Assembly: GCA_002498385.1 (NCBI GenBank) | Contig: DAHH01000005.1 | Location: 20,293-49,837 of the forward strand | DNA: 29,545 nucleotides | Source: Methanobacterium sp. UBA410 | GTDB lineage: Archaea > Methanobacteriota > Methanobacteria > Methanobacteriales > Methanobacteriaceae | Direction of reading: 5' to 3' | Shown: positions 7,624-15,441 of the stretch, in pieces | Layout of the letters: every line of letters starts with the position of its first letter | How positions within the stretch are numbered: the stretch's first letter is position 1 | The notes under the pieces: model-generated | Databases searched by the model: none | Seen by the model: the letters and a program-made list of their open reading frames with translations, nothing else | What the model was told of the DNA's origin: nothing | Position numbers and translations under genes: made by a program

Positions 7624-8067
7624 CTATGTTTCCTGTACTATCTTTCCTGTATTGGCATCAATATATAGAGTTTTTGATACGGCATTGTTCTTTGAAAGTG
7701 GAACTATCCACACGGAAGTTTCAGCACCATTCACATTTATTGAACCCTGAGTTGGATCTCCAGCCGTGTAACCCGATCGTGACTGCTCTGCAATGTTCTT
7801 TGCCTGCTGAGATGTTACTGTTGTGTTGCTGGATGTTGTGTTGTTTGAAACTGTGCTGTTATTTGATCCAGATTGTTGAAATGGGACAGCAACAACATCA
7901 GCAGACTGGGGCTCGTCCTGGTTCTGGGTTGTGTTATTGACTGCAGCACCCGTGAACGGATGGTAAGCATAGAGCACCACAATTAAAACCACCACTGCAA
8001 GCCCTACAAGGGCCTTCTGTTCTTGGGTTAAACTGTTCCATTTGTTTTTTAGATCTTTTAGGTTCAT
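7624..8067 (-). CDS. Membrane-anchored PepSY-like protein
   Basis: A 147-residue protein with a short cytoplasmic N-terminus, one TM helix (about 20-35, LVGLAVVVLIVVLYAY), an Asn/Thr/Ser-rich linker (about 40-90) dense in N-glycosylation sequons, and a C-terminal PepSY-like module. The module runs from SQQAKNIAEQ through WIVPLSK to LYIDANTGKIVQ. PepSY domains often inhibit or modulate peptidases. A role near the cell-surface proteins of this operon is plausible but inferred. GTGAC lies shortly before the ATG as a ribosome-binding site. The gene is 24 bp after the class III pilin gene. The PepSY call rests on the pattern of helix, strands and the terminal DxxTGxI motif. Confidence 0.72.
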   Translation of the reverse strand: MNLKDLKNKWNSLTQEQKALVGLAVVVLIVVLYAYHPFTGAAVNNTTQNQDEPQSADVVAVPFQQSGSNNSTVSNNTTSSNTTVTSQQAKNIAEQSRSGYTAGDPTQGSINVNGAETSVWIVPLSKNNAVSKTLYIDANTGKIVQET

Positions 8068-8091
8068 TTTTAGTCACGTTAATGTCAAATT

Positions 8092-8502
8092 TTAGGATGT
8101 TGTGCTCTTATTTGGAGATATTTGTATAGTACCATTATTGTTTGTTATAATATATGAAGAACCACTATTTAGAGTGGCACTCTCTATATTTGTTGGTATT
8201 AAATTGACAACCATATTCTGATTTTCGCAGGTAACTGTTACGGTATGTGTACTGCCATTTACATTTGCAGTAAGGTTAGGTGTAGATGGAATGGTTAAGT
8301 TGATTGTGTATCCCGGGCCATTTGTATAAACTGTATTTACAGCTTCAGCTATATTTTCTCCCTGCATTCGTGCCTGGCCGAGGTTTCCAGTCTGATTTTG
8401 TTGTGATTCATTGGAGATAAAACTTACAAATCCTGTCATGATCACTATGGCTATCAGGGTTACAAATATTAGATCTGCACTCATTTGTCCTTTTTTATCC
8501 AT
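8092..8502 (-). CDS. Class III signal peptide pilin-like protein (Asp variant)
   Basis: A 136-residue small pilin-like protein. The N-terminus MDKKGQMSADLIFVTLIA is a class III prepilin signal with predicted cleavage between Gly5 and Gln6, but Asp replaces the usual Glu at +5. A hydrophobic helix and a polar domain with many sequons follow. The segment AVNTVYTNGPG matches AVNIVYSNGPG of the pilin at 2347-2856 and is followed in both by a hydrophobic strand and a proline (TIPSTPNL here). The two are therefore probably paralogous subunits of one structure. AGGATGA precedes the ATG. The start is 6 bp after the stop of the 367-residue neighbour, so translation is likely coupled. Confidence 0.82.
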   Translation of the reverse strand: MDKKGQMSADLIFVTLIAIVIMTGFVSFISNESQQNQTGNLGQARMQGENIAEAVNTVYTNGPGYTINLTIPSTPNLTANVNGSTHTVTVTCENQNMVVNLIPTNIESATLNSGSSYIITNNNGTIQISPNKSTTS

Positions 8503-8508
8503 AACTTC

Positions 8509-9612
8509 TCATCCTGCATAGTTGTAGTTATCTAAGAGTTTGAAGAAATTCATATAAGCTGGGGATAAATAGAAAGGTGCACCTCTAGGATCCGTAACTT
8601 GAGAAACATCACCAGTAACCGTGTTTGTAGTTGTTATATATGTACCCCCAATGCCACTAAAATACTCATGATCAATACAGGATGTGGCAACATTTCCGTG
8701 TTCTTCCTTTAATGGATCGTCAATTATAAAAGTGCTCATTCTGGAAGCATTAGGTTCAGATGTATCCACTTTACCTCCTTCCAACCTATCAAAGAATGAA
8801 AGTCCGTTGGGATCTGGGAAATAATAAGGACGAGCTTCCGATTCAGTTAAATTCTTCCCCTTTAAACACTCATTAAGATAATTTAATTTTCCAGGGGATA
8901 TGTTGAGAGCAAAATCATATGGATCATTTACATTGTTTGGATCATAGTAAGGGTACTCGTAAATAACTGAGCTTATCCGGGCTTTGGTCTCCACCCAGAT
9001 GTAAGGATCTTCCAATCCTATAATAGAGACATAAATATTCTGTTGAGGGGTGCTAAAGCTTAAGGACTGATTGTTTTGTGTAACTTGAATATTTACAGAT
9101 GATACTGTAACGTTAAATCCAAATGGGTCACTTTGAACTATTTGAATATCACTTTCTTGAAATATGGTTTCAGGAGAATTACCATTAGGATCAATAGGAA
9201 TATCTTTATTGCTGGTTGAGGGTCTTAACGTTATGTTTCGACCTGTTTGTATTTCAAGTTGCCTGCAGGTGCTGGTAAGATTTGAATTGAGTGCGGGTAA
9301 TATTTTATTATCTATAATATACTTTTTACTGGTTCCAGGGGGGAAATACGGTGGATCGGTGTGAGTTAAGTTGTAATCATCTATAACTTTTCTTGTTGCA
9401 TTGTAAGCTCCATTTCTTCCAGAATCAGCAACATCATCTTGTATTGCTCTAACTATGTTAGTACCAACTGAAGATGTAACATCTCCACCTATAGCCAAAG
9501 CTGCTAAATTGTTAACTTCATTTATTATGTTTCCAAAGGAAACAGCGAGTATGATAACAGGTACAATCAACAAAAGAGTTAGAGGCGTAAATGCGTATCC
9601 TTTATCATCCAT
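8509..9612 (-). CDS. Large surface protein with prepilin-like N-terminus
   Basis: I do not recognise a named family for this 367-residue protein. The N-terminus is MDDKGYAFTP followed by a hydrophobic helix (LTLLLIVPVIILAVSF). This resembles a prepilin signal cut after Gly5, though Tyr-Ala-Phe-Thr replaces the usual Gln-x-Ser-x-Glu. A helical region (about 30-100) and a polar, Asn-rich domain with sequons follow. Two Cys are visible, in STCRQLEIQ and ATSCIDHEYF. It lies between the 696-residue protein (12 bp) and the small pilin (6 bp). Position, size and N-terminus recall the larger minor-pilin-like proteins beside haloarchaeal pilB/pilC genes; that comparison is from memory and needs a profile search. 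Confidence 0.75.
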   Translation of the reverse strand: MDDKGYAFTPLTLLLIVPVIILAVSFGNIINEVNNLAALAIGGDVTSSVGTNIVRAIQDDVADSGRNGAYNATRKVIDDYNLTHTDPPYFPPGTSKKYIIDNKILPALNSNLTSTCRQLEIQTGRNITLRPSTSNKDIPIDPNGNSPETIFQESDIQIVQSDPFGFNVTVSSVNIQVTQNNQSLSFSTPQQNIYVSIIGLEDPYIWVETKARISSVIYEYPYYDPNNVNDPYDFALNISPGKLNYLNECLKGKNLTESEARPYYFPDPNGLSFFDRLEGGKVDTSEPNASRMSTFIIDDPLKEEHGNVATSCIDHEYFSGIGGTYITTTNTVTGDVSQVTDPRGAPFYLSPAYMNFFKLLDNYNYAG

Positions 9613-9624
9613 TTTATCAACTTC

Positions 9625-11715
9625 TTATTCTTGCCATAAATCCAGTCTTACAGGAATGGAGTTAGGTGTGTCCCCCGTGTAAATGGCTTCTGTTTTTATT
9701 AAACTTGGATTAATGGATATACCATAGCTTAATAATGTGTTTATAAGGTTTTGTCGTGCATTTTCCTTTGCTTCCTCTGCAGTATTTGCAAAACCACTTG
9801 ACCACGAATTCTGCAGGAATTTGGGGTAGATGACACTTATTCTGGTTCCTGAAAAGATTTCAGGGTTTGCATAAGTTTGGACGCTTGTACCACTTCCACC
9901 AAAGTCTCCTGATTCATAAGAGTATCCTGGAGTTACACTCACAGTTAAACTATAACTTCCTGGAACTAAATCATATGACCCATTTGAATTTACCTTTGTG
10001 ATAATATGTTTGCTTGCGGCTGCATCAAGGTCGCCTAAATTTAAAACATAAGGGATAGGGCCGTCATATAGGGTTGAAGTTGAGCTATCTTTTTGGCATG
10101 TAACTTTTATACTTCTACTATCTGTTCCAGTACCCACAAATAACAGGGCTTCTTGAGCTTCATTGGCTATGTTGAAAGTTTGAGTTCCAGTTCCAGTATT
10201 AGAACTGTATTGTTTACTGGTAAAAGGAAATGTATCCCATTTTATAGGTAACTGACTGTATGTTATCGTAGAATAACAATCTGTAAGTCCCACAAGGTCA
10301 TAATCATCACCCGGGGCGTTATCCCACAGTATAATCCTGACTGTATTATGGCCTGCAGTGAGATAAGGAGCTATATTAAGGATTCCTGGGATATTACCAT
10401 ATCCTCCATCAGTTCTTTGAGTATAATCCCATGATGTGAATACTGTCTGCCACGTTCCATATGAATTTTTGACCTGAACTATAGCTCTATCACAACCACC
10501 AAATCCATTTACAACAGTATAAGCATCAAAAAGTCTTGTATTGGTAGGTAAATAAACATCACAGGTTGTTGCAACTGCAGATCCTCGGGAATCTCCTGAA
10601 GGGATACCTGTTATTACAAAAGGTGTACCTGTATCAATATCATTGGACTGGAGTGTATTCCAACTTATTGAACGAGTTGGTGTACTTGTTATCTGTCCTG
10701 TGTTTAAATCATATAATAAACTATTGGTAGGGTTACCAACTCCTGAAATGTCACGAAAACTGGTTGTATTGGTAAGAACACCTTGTGGAACTTTTATGGA
10801 GGTTGTGTAATTAGCTAGTATTGAAAACCATGGCATGTACTGTCTGGAGTGCACATCATCAAAGTTAATGTAAAAATTGTTCAACCCAGAAAGTAATTCT
10901 GAACCGCTAATACTTCCTAAATAATTATACATTTCTCCAGTACTTGGTGAAGCGTACTGTAAATCTGTAAAATCACCGCTGGCTATGTTGTGATTTGCTG
11001 TGTTACCATTGAGTACAAAATTTGCACCGTAAGCACTATCCTTCCAATATTGATACCAGCCTTGTTGATAATAATAACCTCCACTGGAACCCAATAAAAA
11101 TTTAGCTCCATTTATTGTTCCATTGCTTGGAACACTGAAAGATATAGGTGTTGGTGACCGCCCACCGGCCCAATAAGGGTAACGATCAAGTCCAGAGTTC
11201 CATCCAGAGTTCCATGGATAAAAGTTCTGCAACCAGTTGTGGAAATTCCATACTGTGGTTACTTGGGTTTGATTTTGATCAACAAATTTCACTTCTTCCT
11301 GTTTGTAATAAGCCCTTCCAACCCATCCTTCCTCTGGTCCTGAGATAACCTTGACTTTGGTTGCGACATCTTTACGAATAGAATTATTATCTCTGTTGGT
11401 TATTGTGGTTGAGCCTATTGTTAATTTGTAACCTACATAAGAGGGTATCATTTGATCTAAAGTATCTTTTAACTCAGCATTCGTATCATTTTTAGCCGCA
11501 GTATTGTTACTTGAGTAAACTACGGCAGCATCTCGTAACTGACCACTTTGTTCCATTGTTTCCAGCACACTGTCTGCAAGTGCTTCCAGGTGTTCATGGC
11601 TTTGTCCCTGGAAAATTGGAAGTGCAGCGTAAGCCACAATTGAAGCTGTTATCACTATTACAACAACTAAAGCTAAAGTCGCATCTCCTGTGAATATAAA
11701 ACCTTTATCATCCAT
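9625..11715 (-). CDS. Very large surface protein with prepilin-like N-terminus
   Basis: A 696-residue protein without a family I can name. MDDKGFIFTGD and a hydrophobic helix form a prepilin-like signal. A helical stalk-like segment follows (ALADSVLETMEQSGQLRDAA). A long beta-rich region rich in Gly, Tyr, Trp, Ser and Asn spans about 130-620, including NPWNSGWNSGLDRYPYWAGG and WDNAPGDDYDLVGLTD, and looks like stacked carbohydrate-binding-like or jelly-roll domains. The end (about 640-696) returns to a compact unit finishing RLDLWQE. An inserted exposed domain within a small pilin-like scaffold would explain its size. The start lies 9 bp after the upstream stop, with GTGAT as ribosome-binding site. 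Probable role: the exposed or adhesive subunit of the surface structure (inference). Confidence 0.76.
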   Translation of the reverse strand: MDDKGFIFTGDATLALVVVIVITASIVAYAALPIFQGQSHEHLEALADSVLETMEQSGQLRDAAVVYSSNNTAAKNDTNAELKDTLDQMIPSYVGYKLTIGSTTITNRDNNSIRKDVATKVKVISGPEEGWVGRAYYKQEEVKFVDQNQTQVTTVWNFHNWLQNFYPWNSGWNSGLDRYPYWAGGRSPTPISFSVPSNGTINGAKFLLGSSGGYYYQQGWYQYWKDSAYGANFVLNGNTANHNIASGDFTDLQYASPSTGEMYNYLGSISGSELLSGLNNFYINFDDVHSRQYMPWFSILANYTTSIKVPQGVLTNTTSFRDISGVGNPTNSLLYDLNTGQITSTPTRSISWNTLQSNDIDTGTPFVITGIPSGDSRGSAVATTCDVYLPTNTRLFDAYTVVNGFGGCDRAIVQVKNSYGTWQTVFTSWDYTQRTDGGYGNIPGILNIAPYLTAGHNTVRIILWDNAPGDDYDLVGLTDCYSTITYSQLPIKWDTFPFTSKQYSSNTGTGTQTFNIANEAQEALLFVGTGTDSRSIKVTCQKDSSTSTLYDGPIPYVLNLGDLDAAASKHIITKVNSNGSYDLVPGSYSLTVSVTPGYSYESGDFGGSGTSVQTYANPEIFSGTRISVIYPKFLQNSWSSGFANTAEEAKENARQNLINTLLSYGISINPSLIKTEAIYTGDTPNSIPVRLDLWQE

Positions 11716-11724
11716 GATATCACT

Positions 11725-12657
11725 TTACTTTGCCCATAAATAAAATATGAACTTGCACTTTTTTGGAACTACAGTGTCAGCAGTTATATCATCTGCAGTA
11801 GCACTGTTTTTAACAGTTTGAACTATGTAGAAGTCCATTGAACTTGGAAAACTGCCTGTACCATTTAGGGTTACAGTATTGTCATAAAATTTTGATTTAT
11901 CCGTTTCATTCAAGTTCAAATAACTTGGATCTATTTGATATGCTTCGGTTATATTTGAAGAATCAAATGGTATCTGATTCGAGTTAATATTTACAGTAAT
12001 TCCTGTAAACCCATTGTTTACCATTAAAATCCAGTAATCGTAGCTCTGATTAGAATCATAACTTGTTTGGAAGTTGGAAGTGTCAATTGTGTACACCCTG
12101 GTTTCTCCGGTGTATTTAATATTTTTTAAAGAACATAATGTATCAAACTGGGAGAAAAGAACGATCCTTTCAACTCTCATAACATCTTTTGCGCCATTGC
12201 CTGCTGAAGAGTTGCCAATAAGACCCACCTGTTTGGGATCTTTTAATGTGAAAACTTTTACACAAAATCCGTACTGATTTCCAACCATTCTCTGCAATGC
12301 TGAACTGTTACGGTTTCTATTATAATCTGCGGCTGCAGCAGCAAATTTATTTGCGGATATTGAGCTTTCAACAGGTTTACCTGTACCTTCATTATAATTT
12401 GCAAGTCCAATTGTTGTGTTATCTTTTATTCCAGTTTTATCCCAATTTTGAGGAGTTCCTGATGTTGCAACAAGGGCGTTTGCAGTGTCCTGTGCAACCC
12501 GATCCATTGAGCTCTCGAAAATTGTGTCCTGGACATTGTACAGCATGTTGTCCATATCTGCTGTGACCATGCCTAACATTATTGTGAGGGGAATAAGTGC
12601 GAGCAGTAAATCAAGAGAAAGTGCATAGCCTAATGAGTCCTTTCTTATCCTTCGCAA
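11725..12657 (-). CDS. Prepilin-like surface protein heading the operon (TTG start)
   Basis: A 310-residue protein with a positively charged N-terminus (MRRIRKDSLG), then YALSLDLLLALIPLTIMLG, again resembling a prepilin signal cut after Gly. The exposed part has three Cys (YGFCVKVF, TLCSLKN, KKCKF), several sequons, and ends in a hydrophobic strand FIFYLWAK. This parallels the LWQE end of the next protein. The start codon is TTG (12657-12655 on the minus strand). It is supported by GGTGGAG 9 nt upstream and because the next Met would delete the signal. First gene of the minus-strand operon; 9 bp separate its stop from the next start. No named family is recognised, but it belongs with the minor-pilin-like proteins. 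Confidence 0.77.
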   Translation of the reverse strand: MRRIRKDSLGYALSLDLLLALIPLTIMLGMVTADMDNMLYNVQDTIFESSMDRVAQDTANALVATSGTPQNWDKTGIKDNTTIGLANYNEGTGKPVESSISANKFAAAAADYNRNRNSSALQRMVGNQYGFCVKVFTLKDPKQVGLIGNSSAGNGAKDVMRVERIVLFSQFDTLCSLKNIKYTGETRVYTIDTSNFQTSYDSNQSYDYWILMVNNGFTGITVNINSNQIPFDSSNITEAYQIDPSYLNLNETDKSKFYDNTVTLNGTGSFPSSMDFYIVQTVKNSATADDITADTVVPKKCKFIFYLWAK

Positions 12658-12666
12658 CTATTTCAT

Positions 12667-12673
12667 CTCCACC
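12667..12673 (-). promoter_or_regulatory. Shine-Dalgarno site that sets a TTG start
   Basis: The minus strand reads GGTGGAG here, 9 nt before TTG at 12657. It matches the archaeal anti-SD complement and supports the TTG start, since no ATG or GTG lies at a suitable distance in frame. Confidence 0.7.
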
Positions 12674-12716
12674 GCATCCGCTCTTTCTATTCAATTGTTA
12701 GATAATATGACTGCAT

Positions 12717-12729
12717 AATATTTATATAT
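12717..12729 (-). promoter_or_regulatory. TATA box of the pilin-like operon
   Basis: The minus strand reads ATATATAAATATT. A start about 25 nt downstream would give a leader of roughly 35-40 nt before the TTG codon. The 243-bp spacer to the divergent pilin at 12901 (+) probably carries promoters for both directions. Confidence 0.6.
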
Positions 12730-12838
12730 CTTTTTAACATAATACTGTTTATAATGTTATTATTACGAAATCTGGGCCTGAAAACTTAATTTCAGTCTTT
12801 TTTCATCTTTTTTTCATATTCTCTGTTAAATCTTTAAT

Positions 12839-12849
12839 TAAATATAAGT
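12839..12849 (+). promoter_or_regulatory. Candidate TATA box of the divergent small pilin gene
   Basis: TAAATATAAGT lies 52-62 nt before the ATG at 12901 and would give a leader of roughly 25-30 nt. Called from pattern and position only. Confidence 0.4.
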
Positions 12850-12900
12850 TAAAACAGTAAATAATATACGATCAAAGGGATAGAAAAAGAACTGATAAAA

Positions 12901-13299
12901 ATGGATGGAAGGGGACAAATTTCAATAGAAGTTGTATTCTTTATAGCCATTGTGGTGGTTATAGTGCTCGTTTTTGCCAGCATCATAGGTGATCAGAACG
13001 AGCAGAACATGGTATCCTCTGCAGTTAAGTTAGGAGCTGAAAACGCCACAACCAACATGGTGATAACCAATACAGGCATGACACCTGTGAGGGTGACCAG
13101 TATTTCAATGGTTGCAGATGGAACAGCTGAAAATGTGACAGTGAGATTTTCAGGGAGTTTAACTGATACACAGAAAGGAGTTGTTTTAAACAGTATAAAC
13201 CAGTCGTTGGTTAAACAGGGCTATTCTGATACTTTAAGCAACACTGCAAATGTTCTAACTTTATCAACAAAGAGACATACCTACACTATTGGATTTTGA
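12901..13299 (+). CDS. Class III signal peptide pilin-like protein
   Basis: A 132-residue small pilin-like protein. The N-terminus MDGRGQISIEVVFFIAIV is a canonical class III signal with predicted cleavage between Gly5 and Gln6 and Glu at +5. The hydrophobic helix runs to about residue 28. The rest is a Thr/Val/Asn-rich beta domain (NMVITNTGMTPVRVTSIS, then TVRFSGSL) ending at TYTIGF. It is transcribed away from the large pilin-like operon, across a shared 243-bp regulatory spacer, and ends in a T8 tract. It lacks the VYxNGPG motif of the other two class III proteins, so it may be a different subunit, perhaps the major filament protein or an initiator. Confidence 0.83.
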   Translation: MDGRGQISIEVVFFIAIVVVIVLVFASIIGDQNEQNMVSSAVKLGAENATTNMVITNTGMTPVRVTSISMVADGTAENVTVRFSGSLTDTQKGVVLNSINQSLVKQGYSDTLSNTANVLTLSTKRHTYTIGF

Positions 13300-13320
13300 T
13301 AGAATTTCCATTAAAATCAA

Positions 13321-13328
13321 TTTTTTTT
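13321..13328 (+). terminator. T8 tract after the small pilin gene
   Basis: Eight T residues about 20 nt after the stop; likely U-tract termination. Confidence 0.45.
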
Positions 13329-13384
13329 ATTCACTAAACCTCATTATATCAATATTAACAAATAAATAATTTAAGGGAATCTTA

Positions 13385-13584
13385 ATGGAAGAAAACATTG
13401 AAATAAACAAACACAAGCGAAAAGTCAAAAGATGAGACATTTACATAAGCCTTTGCTTTATAATAGTGGGAGTTCTATGGTACGCTGTTAACGTGGGAAT
13501 CATTCCTTACATATACATCCAGAGCAGCTTGGACCCATCATAGTGGTGTTAATCGGACTTTTAATTTTAATAAAATCAGTTTAA
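13385..13584 (+). pseudogene. Broken small membrane-protein gene
   Basis: Starting at ATG 13385 the frame reads MEENIEINKHKRKVKR, hits TGA at 13433, then continues DIYISLCFIIVGVLWYAVN and VGIIPYIYIQSSLD. A shift by one base near 13530-13536 then gives PIIVVLIGLLILIKSV and a TAA at 13582. The whole is a recognisable two-helix small membrane protein of the type found in many methanogens: a basic N-terminus, a TM, a short loop with a Gly-Pro turn, then a TM. Restoring one G (TTGGGACCC, giving Leu-Gly-Pro) joins the two frames. With a nonsense codon and a frameshift the gene is probably inactive. The original function is unknown. Confidence 0.7.
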
Positions 13585-13632
13585 GTGAGATACATAAAGT
13601 TAAGTTCCAGCAAGATATAATGTCACTTACCA

Positions 13633-13663
13633 AAAATAACTTTTTAAGAAAATAACTTTTAAG
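13633..13663. repeat. Tandem duplication, 16 + 15 bp
   Basis: AAAATAACTTTTTAAG (13633-13648) is followed directly by AAAATAACTTTTAAG (13649-13663), differing by one T. It lies about 55 bp before the M42 peptidase start, within its likely promoter or leader. Confidence 0.7.
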
Positions 13664-13716
13664 ATTTTTCAAATAAAACCTAAAAATAATTCAAAAAAAA
13701 TTAAGAAGGTAATAAT

Positions 13717-14745
13717 GTGCGAGAACTGCTCAAAAAACTTACAGATGCATCAGGAATCTCAGGATTTGAAGATGGAATCCGAAATGTGATAATAGACGAG
13801 TTAAAAGACCATGTGGATGGAATCGATGTGGACAACATGGGAAACATGATAGCCACCAGAAAGGGAAAAGAAGGCGGTAAAAAAGTCATGCTGGCAGCCC
13901 ACATGGACGAAATAGGTCTTATGGTCCGTTACATTGACAAAAACGGCTTCATAAAATTCTCCAAGATTGGGGGAATAAACGATCAGATGCTCCTGAACCA
14001 GGAGGTCACAGTGAAAACATCCAAAGGTGATGTGATTGGGGTTATAGGCTCAAAACCACCACACAGAATGAAAGAATCTGAGAGAAAGAAGGTACTTGGT
14101 TACGAGGACATGTTCATAGATATAGGAGCTGCAGATAAGGAAGAAGCCGAAAAAATGGTGGCCGTAGGCGACCCCATCCTGATAAACCAGGACTTTGCAG
14201 AGCTTGGAAAATCCCTTGTCAAGGCAAAGGCACTGGACAACAGGGTTGGCTGTGCAGTTCTTGTTGAGGCCATGAAACAGCTCGAAAGCGATGCAACAGT
14301 TTACGGTGTTGCAACAGTTCAGGAAGAGGTAGGACTCAAGGGTGCCAAAACATCTGCATTCAAGGTGAACCCTGACCTGGCCATAGTCCTTGACGTTACA
14401 ATATCAGGTGACCATCCAGGTGTCAAGGAAGAAGAAGCACCAGCAAAGGCAGGAAAGGGTCCTGTCATAGTGCTTGCAGATGCAGGTGGAAGGGGGATCA
14501 TAACCAACCTCAAGGTCAAGGAACTCCTAACATCAACGGCAGACGAGGAAAAAATACCCTACCAGCTCGAGGTCAGCGAGGGAGGCACAACCGATGCATC
14601 CGTGATACACCTCACAAGGGAAGGAATCCCAACTGGAGTCATATCACCTGCAGCAAGGTACATACACACCCCTGTAAGTGTTATAAATGTTGAAGATGTC
14701 GAAAATGCCGTGAAACTCATCGTGGCTGTGCTTAAAAGGATTTAA
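13717..14745 (+). CDS. M42-family metallopeptidase (tetrahedral aminopeptidase type)
   Basis: A cytosolic dinuclear-metal aminopeptidase that trims peptides, probably downstream of the proteasome; the family forms dodecameric tetrahedral shells. The 342-residue length is normal. The metal-binding and catalytic set is complete: His62-Met-Asp64 (AAHMDEIG), bridging Asp174 (KALDNRVG), catalytic Glu203 and ligand Glu204 (VQEEVGLKGA), Asp226 (VLDVT) and His317 (ARYIHTP). The middle part (about 70-165) is the M42 beta-barrel insert. The start is GTG, with AAGGT (13706-13710) 6 nt upstream. An ATG two bases earlier is out of frame. It is a single gene, with AT-rich spacers on both sides. Confidence 0.95.
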   Translation: MRELLKKLTDASGISGFEDGIRNVIIDELKDHVDGIDVDNMGNMIATRKGKEGGKKVMLAAHMDEIGLMVRYIDKNGFIKFSKIGGINDQMLLNQEVTVKTSKGDVIGVIGSKPPHRMKESERKKVLGYEDMFIDIGAADKEEAEKMVAVGDPILINQDFAELGKSLVKAKALDNRVGCAVLVEAMKQLESDATVYGVATVQEEVGLKGAKTSAFKVNPDLAIVLDVTISGDHPGVKEEEAPAKAGKGPVIVLADAGGRGIITNLKVKELLTSTADEEKIPYQLEVSEGGTTDASVIHLTREGIPTGVISPAARYIHTPVSVINVEDVENAVKLIVAVLKRI

Positions 14746-15060
14746 AACATTTTAAATCCTTTGACTATTTAATTTTTGAATTTCCCTTTATTTCCTCTTG
14801 ATTTCTGTTTCTGTCTTTTAAAACTTTCAAAACATCTTTCTGGGAAATATTTTAATTTTTTTCCACGAATTTTTAAATGGATTAAACCCTCTTTAATCAA
14901 ATTTTATTAAGTATTACATCTCCAAATAAATTCGAATATGTTAATAAGTTGGCAATGAACAATTGAAATATTCTGAATAATTTTAAGCTTTTAAGGCCTT
15001 ATTTAATCATTTTTAGCTCATCCACAAAGTTTAAATAGGATCGGCGCCCAATGAGAGGTA

Positions 15061-15081
15061 TTCACTATTTCAGGTAGTGAA
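15061..15081. repeat. Hairpin TTCACTA / TAGTGAA in a GC-richer island
   Basis: The perfect 7-bp arms 15061-15067 and 15075-15081 enclose a 7-nt loop. The stem can extend through GG/CC (15057-15058 with 15082-15083) across a 2-nt bulge. It sits about 25 nt after TTTAAATA, as expected for the 5' part of a short transcript. Confidence 0.4.
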
Positions 15082-15224
15082 CCAGATCAGACGTAAAATT
15101 AAAAAATATTTTAAACATCAGGAATATAAGTTGCATCTCTTTTTTGACTTATTTGATCGATAATTTGAAAGAATTTTAGTTAACTTTTTAAAGAGAAAGA
15201 TCACTATCTCCATTTGAGAAATTA

Positions 15225-15256
15225 TCTACTTTGAATGGATTCTACTTTAAATGGAT
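15225..15256. repeat. Tandem duplication, 2 x 16 bp
   Basis: TCTACTTTGAATGGAT (15225-15240) is followed directly by TCTACTTTAAATGGAT (15241-15256), with one mismatch. Confidence 0.75.
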
Positions 15257-15385
15257 AAATTATCTAAAGATTGTCTATTTTGGGAATTTTTAGTTCCGTT
15301 CAAGTTTTTTGAAAGGTTATCTGTTTTATGGAAATATTCATGCCCATGTGAAGGTTCTATTTTCATAATTTAGGAAGATTGCTCC

Positions 15386-15425
15386 ATTAGTGGTAACTAT
15401 CTAACATTAATGGTAACTATCTAAA
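15386..15425. repeat. Tandem duplication, 2 x 20 bp
   Basis: ATTAGTGGTAACTATCTAAC (15386-15405) is followed directly by ATTAATGGTAACTATCTAAA (15406-15425), with two mismatches. It lies just upstream of the secreted zinc-ribbon gene and could be a double operator. The TATCTA core also occurs near 15223 and 15259. Confidence 0.75.
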
Positions 15426-15441
15426 ATTCCATAAAATATTT

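Larger units (their letters stand above)
14746..15441. other. 700-bp AT-rich spacer with hairpin and duplications, no gene seen
   Basis: No convincing coding sequence. Visible structure: a TATA-like TTTAAATA near 15030-15037 followed by a GC-richer island and hairpin (15061-15081), and two short tandem duplications (15225-15256 and 15386-15425) before the secreted-protein gene. It may hold a small RNA or an extended regulatory region. Confidence 0.45.

Noticed and set aside
13433..13435. In-frame TGA as a selenocysteine codon
   Set aside because: The position lies in a basic N-terminal segment, no SECIS-like hairpin was seen, and the gene also has an independent frameshift, so decay is the simpler reading.
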